11,123 nucleotides of DNA from NCBI GenBank assembly GCA_910585735.1, contig CAJUEU010000051.1, positions 1 through 11,123 on the forward strand, written 5' to 3'. Shown piece by piece: positions 5,887 to 11,123 of this stretch; positions within the stretch are counted from its first letter, which is position 1; every line of letters begins with the position of its first letter. The position numbers were made by a program, and so were the translations under genes. The notes under the pieces are model-generated. The model searched no databases and was not told where the DNA came from. It saw nothing but the letters and a program-made list of their open reading frames with translations. The stretch is from an uncultured Oscillospiraceae bacterium (lineage in GTDB: Bacteria; Bacillota; Clostridia; Oscillospirales; Oscillospiraceae).

Positions 5887-5917
5887 GGGCGGTTTCCATA
5901 AGGAAACCGCCCTTTTT
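5887..5917 (+). terminator. Intrinsic terminator after the acyltransferase gene
   Basis: GGGCGGTTTCC (5887-5897) pairs perfectly with GGAAACCGCCC (5902-5912) around an ATAA loop, followed by TTTTT. It begins 15 bases after the stop codon at 5871. Confidence 0.93.
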
Positions 5918-5990
5918 AAAAAATTTTTCGACCTTCGAAATGAATACCTTTAAAAAACTTTTCGCAAAATCCCAAAGGTTTTGGCAGTTT

Positions 5991-6026
5991 TACCACTTTC
6001 TTTTTCTACCTCTTTCGTGGTATGAT
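5991..6026 (+). promoter_or_regulatory. Extended -10 promoter of pyk with an inverted repeat
   Basis: TGGTATGAT (6018-6026) is an extended -10 element; no good -35 sits at the usual distance. TACCAC (5991-5996) and GTGGTA (6017-6022) form an inverted repeat spanning the -35 to -10 region, with its right half overlapping the -10. It could be an operator for a glycolytic regulator, but a 6-base match may also be chance. Confidence 0.45.
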
Positions 6027-6075
6027 ATCCTGGGACAGAAAAGAGAAGAATTCTTACTCCTATGGAGGTAGTAGC

Positions 6076-7527
6076 ATGAATATCAGAAAAACCAAGGTGA
6101 TCTGCACTCTGGGCCCCGCCGTGGACAGCGAGGAAATGATCCGCAAGCTGATCCTCTCCGGCATGAACTGCGCCCGGTTCAACTTTTCCCACGGTACCCA
6201 CGAAAGCCACCTGGAGACCCTGAACCGGCTCCGCCGGGTGCGGGACGAGCTGGGCCGTCCTGTGGCTACCATGCTGGACACCAAGGGTCCCGAGATCCGT
6301 ATCAAAGCCTTTGAGAAGGGCCCCATTGAGCTCAAGGCGGGCAGCGAGTTTGTACTTACCACCGAAGACCTGCCCGGTGATGAGCACAAGGTCTCTGTGA
6401 CCTACCAAAACCTACACAACGAAGTTGGGCCCGGGACCCGTATCCTCATCGACGACGGTCTGATCGAGCTGACGGTCAACCACATCGACGGCCAAGACAT
6501 CCACTGTGCCGTGGTTTCCGGCGGCCCCCTCTCCAACAACAAATCCATCAACATCCCCGGAGCCAAGATCCAGCTCCCCGCCCTCACCGACAAGGACCGG
6601 GAGGATCTGCGTTTCGCCTCCGAGAACGATTTTGACTTTGTGGCCGCTTCTTTCATCCGCAAGCCTCAGGATATTTATGATATCCGGGCCGAGCTGGCCA
6701 AGTGGGGCGGCGAGCGGATCCGGGTCATCGCCAAGATCGAAAACCAGGAGGGCGTGGACAATTTTGAGGAGATCCTGGCCGCCTCGGACGGCACCATGGT
6801 GGCCCGGGGCGACCTGGGTGTGGAGATCCCTCCGTACGAGGTGCCCAAGCTTCAGAAGGACATGATCGCCAAGTCGGCCGCCGCCGGAAAGAACGTGATC
6901 ACCGCCACCCAAATGCTGGACTCCATGATCCGCAATCCCCGCCCCACCCGGGCCGAGGTGAGCGACGTGGCCAACGCGGTCTTTGACGGAACCTCCTGCG
7001 TCATGCTCTCAGGGGAGACCGCCTCTGGCAAATACCCCATCGAAGCCCTGGAGCTCATGGTCAAAACGGTCACCGCCGCCGAGAACTCCATCAACTATTG
7101 GGACCGCTTCCAGCGGGAATATGAGCTGGACCGCGAGGTAGGCTCCCAGCTGGTGGACCAGGCCATCTGCCACACCTGCTGTATCACCGCCATGGACCTG
7201 AGCACCTCGGCCATCCTGGCGGCCACCACCTCGGGCCACACCGCCCGGATGATCTCCCGGTTCCGCCCCGCCTGCCCCATTCTGGGCCTCACCACCTCGG
7301 AGAAGGTCCGCCGGCAGCTGGCCATTTCCTGGGGCGTGGTGCCCCTGCTCTACGGCTCAGTTGACTCTACCGACCGTCTCTTCTCCCTGTGCGTGGATAC
7401 CGCCCGCAAGGAGGGATACATCAATGTGGGGGACCGTGTGGTCATTACCGCCGGAGTACCCCTCAGCGTGGCCCGCACCACCAACCTGATGAAGGTCCAG
7501 GTGGTGGAGCAGCCCCTGCCCCTCTAA
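6076..7527 (+). CDS. pyk: Pyruvate kinase
   Basis: A 483-residue pyruvate kinase, which makes pyruvate and ATP from phosphoenolpyruvate and ADP in the last step of glycolysis. Recognisable sites are ARFNFSHG (33-40), LDTKGPEIR (68-75), FDFVAASFIRKPQD (186-199), RVIAKIENQEG (216-226, catalytic Lys220 and metal Glu222), ARGDLGVEIP (243-252, metal Asp246) and the MLDSMIRNPRPTRAE signature. Glu73 in TKGPEIR corresponds to Glu117 of rabbit muscle enzyme, the residue associated with potassium-dependent enzymes. It lacks the C-terminal PEP-utilising extension of Bacillus pyruvate kinase and ends after the usual allosteric C domain. The ATG at 6076 has TGGAGG 7 bases upstream; longer in-frame starts lie over the promoter. 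It has its own promoter and terminator. Confidence 0.98.
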   Translation: MNIRKTKVICTLGPAVDSEEMIRKLILSGMNCARFNFSHGTHESHLETLNRLRRVRDELGRPVATMLDTKGPEIRIKAFEKGPIELKAGSEFVLTTEDLPGDEHKVSVTYQNLHNEVGPGTRILIDDGLIELTVNHIDGQDIHCAVVSGGPLSNNKSINIPGAKIQLPALTDKDREDLRFASENDFDFVAASFIRKPQDIYDIRAELAKWGGERIRVIAKIENQEGVDNFEEILAASDGTMVARGDLGVEIPPYEVPKLQKDMIAKSAAAGKNVITATQMLDSMIRNPRPTRAEVSDVANAVFDGTSCVMLSGETASGKYPIEALELMVKTVTAAENSINYWDRFQREYELDREVGSQLVDQAICHTCCITAMDLSTSAILAATTSGHTARMISRFRPACPILGLTTSEKVRRQLAISWGVVPLLYGSVDSTDRLFSLCVDTARKEGYINVGDRVVITAGVPLSVARTTNLMKVQVVEQPLPL

Positions 7528-7572
7528 GCCCCGGCCCGAGGGAACCAAACACCGTAACCGTATCATAATAGC

Positions 7573-7608
7573 AAAAGCAGACCCCGGAGGATCCGGGGTC
7601 TGCTTTTT
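7573..7608. terminator. Bidirectional terminator between pyk and the S1-protein gene
   Basis: AAAAGCAGACCCCGG (7573-7587) pairs with CCGGGGTCTGCTTTT (7593-7607) around a 5-base loop. It gives a T-run on the plus strand after pyk and a shorter one on the minus strand. The plus-strand T-run touches the complement of the S1 gene's stop codon (7608-7610), so one hairpin serves both convergent genes. Confidence 0.9.
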
Positions 7609-8072
7609 CATCCGTCGTAGGACCGGCGGCCTCCGCCGCCACCGCGGCGGGAACCCTTCCGCTCGTTCATGTGATGTTCGGAGAGCTTGCTGTCCGAGGA
7701 CGCCATAAACCGCTTCAGCTTATCCTCAAACGTCACGGGCTCCGCTTGCTTCCGCTGGCCGGTAAAGGTAATGGGGCGGGGACTCTTGTCCCGTCCGGGG
7801 CGGGGCGGGGCCGCGCCCTCAGTTCTGGGGGGAGGATCCATGGCCTTCTTGATGGACAGGTTCACCCGGCCGCTCTCATCCACACCGATGAGCTTGACCT
7901 TCACAGCCTGCCCCTCCTGCAGATGGTCCTTCACGTCATTGACGTAAGTGTAGGAGATCTCCGAAATATGTACCAGCCCGGATCTTCCATCGGGCAAGGA
8001 GACAAAGGCGCCGAATTTGGTGATCCCGCTGACCTTTCCCTCCACGATCGAACCCACTTCAAGCTGCTCCAA
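7608..8072 (-). CDS. yabR: S1-domain RNA-binding protein (YabR-like)
   Basis: A protein of about 154 residues with one S1 RNA-binding domain (roughly 6-75: VGSIVEGKVSGITKFGAFV, SGLVHISEIS, VNLSIKKA) and a proline- and arginine-rich linker. The tail VTFEDKLKRFMASSDSKL ends in GSRRGGGGGRR, a basic, glycine-rich stretch likely to contact RNA. It lies after divIC, as in Bacillus subtilis, where the gene is yabR. I prefer the TTG at 8072, giving MEQLEVGSIVEGKV. It has GGAGG (8086-8082) 9 bases upstream and fits the usual start of these proteins. The in-frame ATG at 8090 has only a weak, distant ribosome site, and a GTG at 8117 has none. Role inferred: ribosome- or RNA-associated housekeeping factor. 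Confidence 0.88.
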   Translation of the reverse strand: MEQLEVGSIVEGKVSGITKFGAFVSLPDGRSGLVHISEISYTYVNDVKDHLQEGQAVKVKLIGVDESGRVNLSIKKAMDPPPRTEGAAPPRPGRDKSPRPITFTGQRKQAEPVTFEDKLKRFMASSDSKLSEHHMNERKGSRRGGGGGRRSYDG

Positions 8073-8105
8073 CGAACATGTCCTCCCCATTCTATTTTTT
8101 CTTCC

Positions 8106-8130
8106 ATTCCGGCCCACACAAGCCGGGAAT
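8106..8130. other. Small hairpin between divIC and the S1-protein gene
   Basis: ATTCCGGC (8106-8113) pairs with GCCGGGAAT (8122-8130) with one bulged base and an 8-base loop. No T-run follows on the minus strand, so it is not a clear terminator. It might mark a processing point between the two genes. Confidence 0.35.
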
Positions 8131-8141
8131 ATCAGACAAGC

Positions 8142-8417
8142 TCAGTCGGTGAAGGTAATGATCTTTTCCCCGGGGGCGGCAAGGCCCAACTCATTGCGGG
8201 CGATGTCGGCCTGTCTTTGGGGATCCTCGCTGTGCTCCACCGCGTCCCGCAGATCGGCGTTTACCTGGATCTGATTGGTCAGCTGGACCCGAAGACTGTC
8301 CCGCTCGGCCTTTGCGGCGGTGATCTGACCCTGGAGGCGCAACAACGCCACGCTGGCGGCGATGAGCAGGGTCAGCACCACCAGCTTGGTCAGAAAACTC
8401 GCTTTTTTGATCTGCAC
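8142..8417 (-). CDS. divIC: Septum formation initiator (DivIC/FtsB family)
   Basis: A 91-residue bitopic membrane protein of the DivIC/FtsB family, part of the DivIC-FtsL-DivIB subcomplex that controls septal wall synthesis at the division site. A short basic N-terminus (MQIKKAS) is followed by one membrane helix (about 9-28) and a coiled coil (about 29-63). The C-terminal signature is DPQRQADIARNELGLAAPGE, the typical E-x-x-A-R-x-E-L-G-L type end. I chose the GTG at 8417, which has AAGGAGGG 9 bases upstream and gives the usual M-x-I-K-K start. An in-frame GTG at 8450 would add 11 residues (EWVLGRRAAPV) and has a poorer site. The gene starts inside the yabQ reading frame and may have its own promoter at 8465-8493. 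Confidence 0.9.
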   Translation of the reverse strand: MQIKKASFLTKLVVLTLLIAASVALLRLQGQITAAKAERDSLRVQLTNQIQVNADLRDAVEHSEDPQRQADIARNELGLAAPGEKIITFTD

Positions 8418-8898
8418 GGGCGCCGCCCTCCTTCCCAGGACCCACTCCACCTAATCCACCTATAATAATATATTTTATTCTATACCATTTCCATCTGAAA
8501 TGGAAGAGCTTTTTTAATTTTTTCCAAAAATTTTTCCACAGCTTTTCCACCCATTGGACCGGCTTCAGACAAAACTTCCCCAAAACCACGAAAAAATCAG
8601 CCAGTTTATCCCCTAAATACCGGGCCACGGAACTGAGAAGCCCAAAATAGAGTAGGTTTCCCAGGGCTACTCCCAGCATCAGGTAGATCCGCACCACCCC
8701 GTCCCCCACCGCCACCGTATAGACGAAAAGGGCGCACACCGTCAGGGGCCAATAGAGAAGATCCAGCATGCCCCCCAAAATTCGGAGAGGAAGGCGAAGC
8801 CGCAAGACCCGGAACAGGTCATAGACCAGTCCCAGCGCCACCCCCAGGCCCAGAGCCCCCAGGAAGGTGCGGGCCTGCTCCAACAGCGAGACCTCCAT
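8191..8898 (-). CDS. yabQ: Spore cortex biosynthesis protein YabQ
   Basis: This 235-residue frame matches YabQ, a mother-cell membrane protein needed for spore cortex formation. The start MEVSLLEQARTFLGALGLGV, the segment LVYDLFRVLR and several hydrophobic helices (about 12-28, 42-64, 71-90) are typical. They are followed by a basic tail rich in Lys, Phe and Trp (109-145). From about residue 161 the frame runs for 227 bases through divIC in another phase, giving a Gly/Arg/Gln-rich, low-complexity tail that I do not regard as YabQ-like. Either the original stop was lost or the overlap is genuine. The ATG at 8898 lies 3 bases after the yabP stop, so the two are cotranscribed. Confidence is high for the first 150 residues, low for the tail. 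Confidence 0.87.
   Translation of the reverse strand: MEVSLLEQARTFLGALGLGVALGLVYDLFRVLRLRLPLRILGGMLDLLYWPLTVCALFVYTVAVGDGVVRIYLMLGVALGNLLYFGLLSSVARYLGDKLADFFVVLGKFCLKPVQWVEKLWKNFWKKLKKLFHFRWKWYRIKYIIIGGLGGVGPGKEGGARADQKSEFSDQAGGADPAHRRQRGVVAPPGSDHRRKGRAGQSSGPADQSDPGKRRSAGRGGAQRGSPKTGRHRPQ
8465..8493 (-). promoter_or_regulatory. Possible vegetative promoter of divIC inside yabQ
   Basis: On the minus strand TGGAAA (8493-8488, 4/6) and TATTAT (8470-8465, 5/6) are 17 bases apart in an unusually A/T-rich patch. Transcription would start near 8458, about 40 bases before the divIC GTG. A hairpin, CCATTTC (8486-8492) with GAAATGG (8498-8504), overlaps its -35 region. Confidence 0.4.
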
Positions 8899-8901
8899 GG
8901 C

Positions 8902-9180
8902 TTACCCCAGCAGTCTGGCCAGGAAACCGCCCTTGGTCCGCCGGTTTTCCTCATAAACCAAGGATTCTACCATCCCTTCCACCTTCAGGTCTCCCCCGTC
9001 CAGGCTCAGCTTCTCGATGTGGAGCCCTTCTCCCCGAACGATGAGCAAGCCTTGCGCGGTCTCCATGACGATGGTGTTCTCGTCGAAGCTCTCCACCTCC
9101 TCCACCCCGGAAACCGTCAGATTTTCCCGGTCCTCCAAAATCAGATGGTGGCCCGCCGTGCGCAATTCCTCATACCCCAT
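8902..9180 (-). CDS. yabP: Sporulation protein YabP
   Basis: A 92-residue protein of the YabP/YqfC family, made in the mother cell during sporulation; its biochemical role is not known. The family pattern is clear throughout: HHLILEDRENLTVSGVEEV near the start, SFDENTIVMETAQGLLIVRG in the middle, LHIEKLSLDGGDLKVEGMVE after it, and the end GFLARLLG. It is predicted soluble and beta-rich. The ATG at 9180 has AGGCGG 7 bases upstream. It is the first gene of the yabP-yabQ pair and is preceded by a sigma-E-like promoter at 9211-9239. The upstream neighbour is an iron uptake operon rather than the hup/yabO-type genes found before yabP in Bacillus, so the cluster has a different junction here. Confidence 0.94.
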   Translation of the reverse strand: MGYEELRTAGHHLILEDRENLTVSGVEEVESFDENTIVMETAQGLLIVRGEGLHIEKLSLDGGDLKVEGMVESLVYEENRRTKGGFLARLLG

Positions 9181-9210
9181 GGTCCTTCCGCCTTTCTTTG
9201 TTGATATCCC

Positions 9211-9239
9211 ACTATATGGGACAAGGGACCCGGATATGC
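9211..9239 (-). promoter_or_regulatory. Sigma-E-like sporulation promoter for yabP-yabQ
   Basis: On the minus strand GCATATC (9239-9233) and CATATAGT (9218-9211) are 14 bases apart. This is close to the sigma-E pattern as I remember it (ATATT-like -35, 14-15 bases, CATACAnT -10). It lies between the feo terminator and yabP, and predicts a short leader of about 24 bases. In B. subtilis yabP and yabQ are expressed in the mother cell, which agrees. Confidence 0.65.
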
Positions 9240-9273
9240 GGAAAAGCCTCCCCGGTTTCGGGGAGGCTTTTCC
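9240..9273 (-). terminator. Terminator of the feo operon
   Basis: GGAAAAGCCTCCCC (9240-9253) pairs perfectly with GGGGAGGCTTTTCC (9260-9273) around a 6-base loop. On the minus strand it begins at the base after the Cys-rich gene's stop codon, and the stem ends in TTTT. It separates the iron genes from the sporulation promoter. Confidence 0.88.
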
Positions 9274-9438
9274 TTACTTTTTGGGGTGACAGATCCCGTG
9301 GCCCGGGCAGTTGTCGCAGCCGCAGGAGCAGCCGCCCCTCCCTGCCTTGTGACGGCGGAACTCCCGGACAATGATAGCGCCGAAGGTCCCGAAGACTAAA
9401 AGCCCCACCAGAATGGTAGAGAGATTGGGCATGGACAT
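9274..9438 (-). CDS. FeoB-associated Cys-rich membrane protein
   Basis: A 54-residue protein reading MSMPNLSTILVGLLVFGTFG, with one membrane helix (about 6-24), a basic stretch (REFRRHKAGR), then a cysteine cluster (C37, C39, C41, C44 and C50 in GGCSCGCDNCPGHGICH). This fits the small FeoB-associated Cys-rich proteins found directly after feoB in many Firmicutes. They are thought to help ferrous iron uptake, perhaps by binding metal at the membrane, but the mechanism is not settled. The ATG at 9438 has GGAGG (9446-9450) 7 bases upstream, while the ATG at 9432 is too far away. It starts 12 bases after the feoB stop and is the last gene before the operon terminator. Confidence 0.9.
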   Translation of the reverse strand: MSMPNLSTILVGLLVFGTFGAIIVREFRRHKAGRGGCSCGCDNCPGHGICHPKK

Positions 9439-9450
9439 GGAAATTCCTCC

Positions 9451-11123
9451 TTACCGGGCCGCAGCGGCGGTCACAGCGCTGACACTTGCCCGGTCATCAT
9501 CGTATTTGTTCTTCTGCACCAGCAGCCAGACCATACCGGCAAGGCACAGGACGGCAGCCACGGTACCCAAGCCGAAGGATACCTCGCCCAGGAGCAGGCC
9601 TCCCAACTGGTAGACCATCAGGCTCACCACATAGGCCAGACCGCACATGTACCCGATGGCGGCCCAGGTCCATTTTGCGCTGTTCATCTCCCGCTTGATG
9701 GCGCCCATGGCGGCGAAACAGGGGGTACACAGCAGGTTGAAGATCATAAAGGCATAGGCAGTGAGGCCGGTGAAGGCCATGCCCACCTGAGCGGCAAAGT
9801 TGCTGCCCGGGAAGAGGACGTGGAAGGTGGAAACCACGTTCTCCTTGGCAATGAGGCCGGTGACGGTGGCCACGGTGGACTGCCAGTTGCCGAAACCCAG
9901 AGGAGCGAAGATAAAGGCCACAGCCCCACCGATAAGGGCCAGGATGGAGGCGTTGGAGTCCTCCACCATGCCAAAGGTGCCGTTCTCAATGCCAAAGCCC
10001 TGGAGGAACCAGAGGATCACGGAGGAGCAGAGGATCACGGTGCCCGCCCTCTTGATGAAGGACCAGCCCCGCTCCCAGGTGGCACGAAGGACGTTACCCA
10101 CGGCGGGAACGTGGTACTGGGGCAGTTCCATGACGAAGGGAGCCGGCTCCCCGGCAAAGGCCTTTGTCTTCTTCAGTATGACGCCGGATGCCACGATGGC
10201 GGCCACACCGATGAAGTAGGCCGAGGTGGCCACCAGGGTCCTGTTCCCCCCGAAGAGGGCCCCGGCGAACATGGCGATGATGGGCATCTTGGCCCCGCAG
10301 GGGATGAAGCAGGTGGTCATGATGGTCATCCGCCGGTCCCGCTCGTTCTCAATGGTACGGGAGGCCATGACCCCGGGCACCCCGCAGCCGGTGCCCACCA
10401 GCATGGGGATGAAGCTCTTGCCCGAAAGGCCGAACTTCCGAAAGATACGGTCCATGATGAAGGCGATCCGGGCCATATAGCCCACGTCCTCCAGGATGGA
10501 GAGAAGGAGGAAGAGGACCAGCATCTGGGGCACGAAGCCCAGCACGGCCCCCACGCCGCCGATGACGCCGTCCACGATGAGGCCCGAAAGCCAGTCGGCA
10601 CATTCAATGCTCTCCAGCCAAGAACCCACCATGACGGGGATACCGTCCTGCCAGTGGCCGTAGTCATTGGGATCGGGCTCCTCCACGGTCAGAGCCTCCT
10701 GATAGACCTCCTCGGTGAGAGGGATCACATCGGTGGTGCCTTCATCGTCATCGTAGAGGTAGGCGGTGGTCTCCCCGGCTTCCCAGGCTTCCATGATGGC
10801 GGAGGCCTCCTCAAAGGCAGTTGCGTCCTCCTCGTAGCCATCGCCGCCCGAGAGGAACCAACCGTCTCCGAAAAGGCCATCATTGGCCCAGTCGGTGGCC
10901 CGGGTGCCCAGGGCGAAGTGGGAGCCGCCCATGGAGATGGCGTAGACCAGGAACATGACACAGACAAAGATGGGCAGGGCCAGCACACGGTTGGTCACCA
11001 CCCGGTCGATCTTGTCCGAGACAGACAGGGCGTGTTTGACCGCCTTTTTCTTCACGCTCCGCTCCACAACGCCGCTGATGTAAGCATACCGCTGGTTGGT
11101 GATGATGCTCTCGGCGTCGTCGT
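9451..11123 (-). CDS. feoB: Ferrous iron transport protein B (FeoB), C-terminal 556 residues, cut by window edge
   Basis: This is the membrane part of FeoB, the GTP-dependent ferrous iron importer of the cytoplasmic membrane. The cytosolic GTPase domain lies outside the window; the frame is open to the edge, where it reads SIITNQRYAYISGVVERSVK, the usual linker before the first membrane helix. Visible marks are SVSDKIDRVVTNRVLALPIF, IVDGVIGGVGAVLGFVPQM, the first Gate motif LVGTGCGVPGVMASRTIE, and FIPCGAKMPIIAMFAGALF. Later come APLGFGNWQSTVATVTGLIAKENVVST and a C-terminal helix pair. The two Gate-region cysteines are present. An acidic loop of about 100 residues free of Lys and Arg lies between the first membrane helix and the Gate region. 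It is followed at 12 bases by the Cys-rich partner gene. Confidence 0.97.
   Translation of the reverse strand, partial: DDAESIITNQRYAYISGVVERSVKKKAVKHALSVSDKIDRVVTNRVLALPIFVCVMFLVYAISMGGSHFALGTRATDWANDGLFGDGWFLSGGDGYEEDATAFEEASAIMEAWEAGETTAYLYDDDEGTTDVIPLTEEVYQEALTVEEPDPNDYGHWQDGIPVMVGSWLESIECADWLSGLIVDGVIGGVGAVLGFVPQMLVLFLLLSILEDVGYMARIAFIMDRIFRKFGLSGKSFIPMLVGTGCGVPGVMASRTIENERDRRMTIMTTCFIPCGAKMPIIAMFAGALFGGNRTLVATSAYFIGVAAIVASGVILKKTKAFAGEPAPFVMELPQYHVPAVGNVLRATWERGWSFIKRAGTVILCSSVILWFLQGFGIENGTFGMVEDSNASILALIGGAVAFIFAPLGFGNWQSTVATVTGLIAKENVVSTFHVLFPGSNFAAQVGMAFTGLTAYAFMIFNLLCTPCFAAMGAIKREMNSAKWTWAAIGYMCGLAYVVSLMVYQLGGLLLGEVSFGLGTVAAVLCLAGMVWLLVQKNKYDDDRASVSAVTAAAAR

Noticed and set aside
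6057..6068. Possible hairpin CTCC-TAT-GGAG hiding the pyk ribosome site
   Set aside because: The stem is only 4-5 base pairs, too weak to propose translational control.
8486..8516. Hairpin CCATTTC/GAAATGG with T-run on the plus strand near the yabQ end
   Set aside because: The T-run is offset from the stem by several bases and no plus-strand transcript needs ending here; the stem lies inside a minus-strand gene.

Overview
The window looks like chromosomal DNA of a GC-rich, spore-forming member of the Clostridia. The YabP/YabQ sporulation genes beside a DivIC-type division gene, the clostridial FeoB plus Cys-rich partner, and the dense GC-rich hairpin repeats point to the Oscillospiraceae (Flavonifractor/Lawsonibacter-like). 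That placement is inference from gene content and style, not from a database match.

Left part, minus strand (1-3228): a probable operon reads yfbR-like HD 5'-deoxynucleotidase, GNAT acetyltransferase, NUDIX hydrolase, ACT-domain protein. The last three genes are joined by two ATGA stop/start overlaps. After a 909-base gap comes the PFL (UPF0210/DUF711) gene, cut by the window edge. ACT and PFL genes are normally direct neighbours. Here they are separated by a repeat island holding at least five copies of a two-hairpin palindromic element plus other hairpins.

Centre, plus strand (3254-7608): a MtaB-type tRNA methylthiotransferase whose reading frame carries a 71-base palindromic element, an acyltransferase-3 membrane protein with its own promoter and a strong terminator, then a stand-alone pyruvate kinase gene. 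The yfbR and mtaB promoters face each other and overlap. A bidirectional terminator closes both pyk and the convergent minus-strand cluster.

Right part, minus strand (7608-11123): the gene order yabP-yabQ-divIC-S1 protein (yabR-like) is the order known from Bacillus subtilis. A sigma-E-like promoter precedes yabP, and a possible vegetative promoter for divIC lies inside yabQ. The yabQ frame runs 227 bases into divIC. Upstream is the end of an iron uptake operon: a partial feoB with a long acidic extracytoplasmic loop, a 54-residue FeoB-associated Cys-rich protein, and a terminator.

No tRNA, rRNA, CRISPR array, phage gene or transposase gene was seen. The least ordinary features are the in-frame palindrome in mtaB and the modular repeat island; the genes themselves belong to known families.
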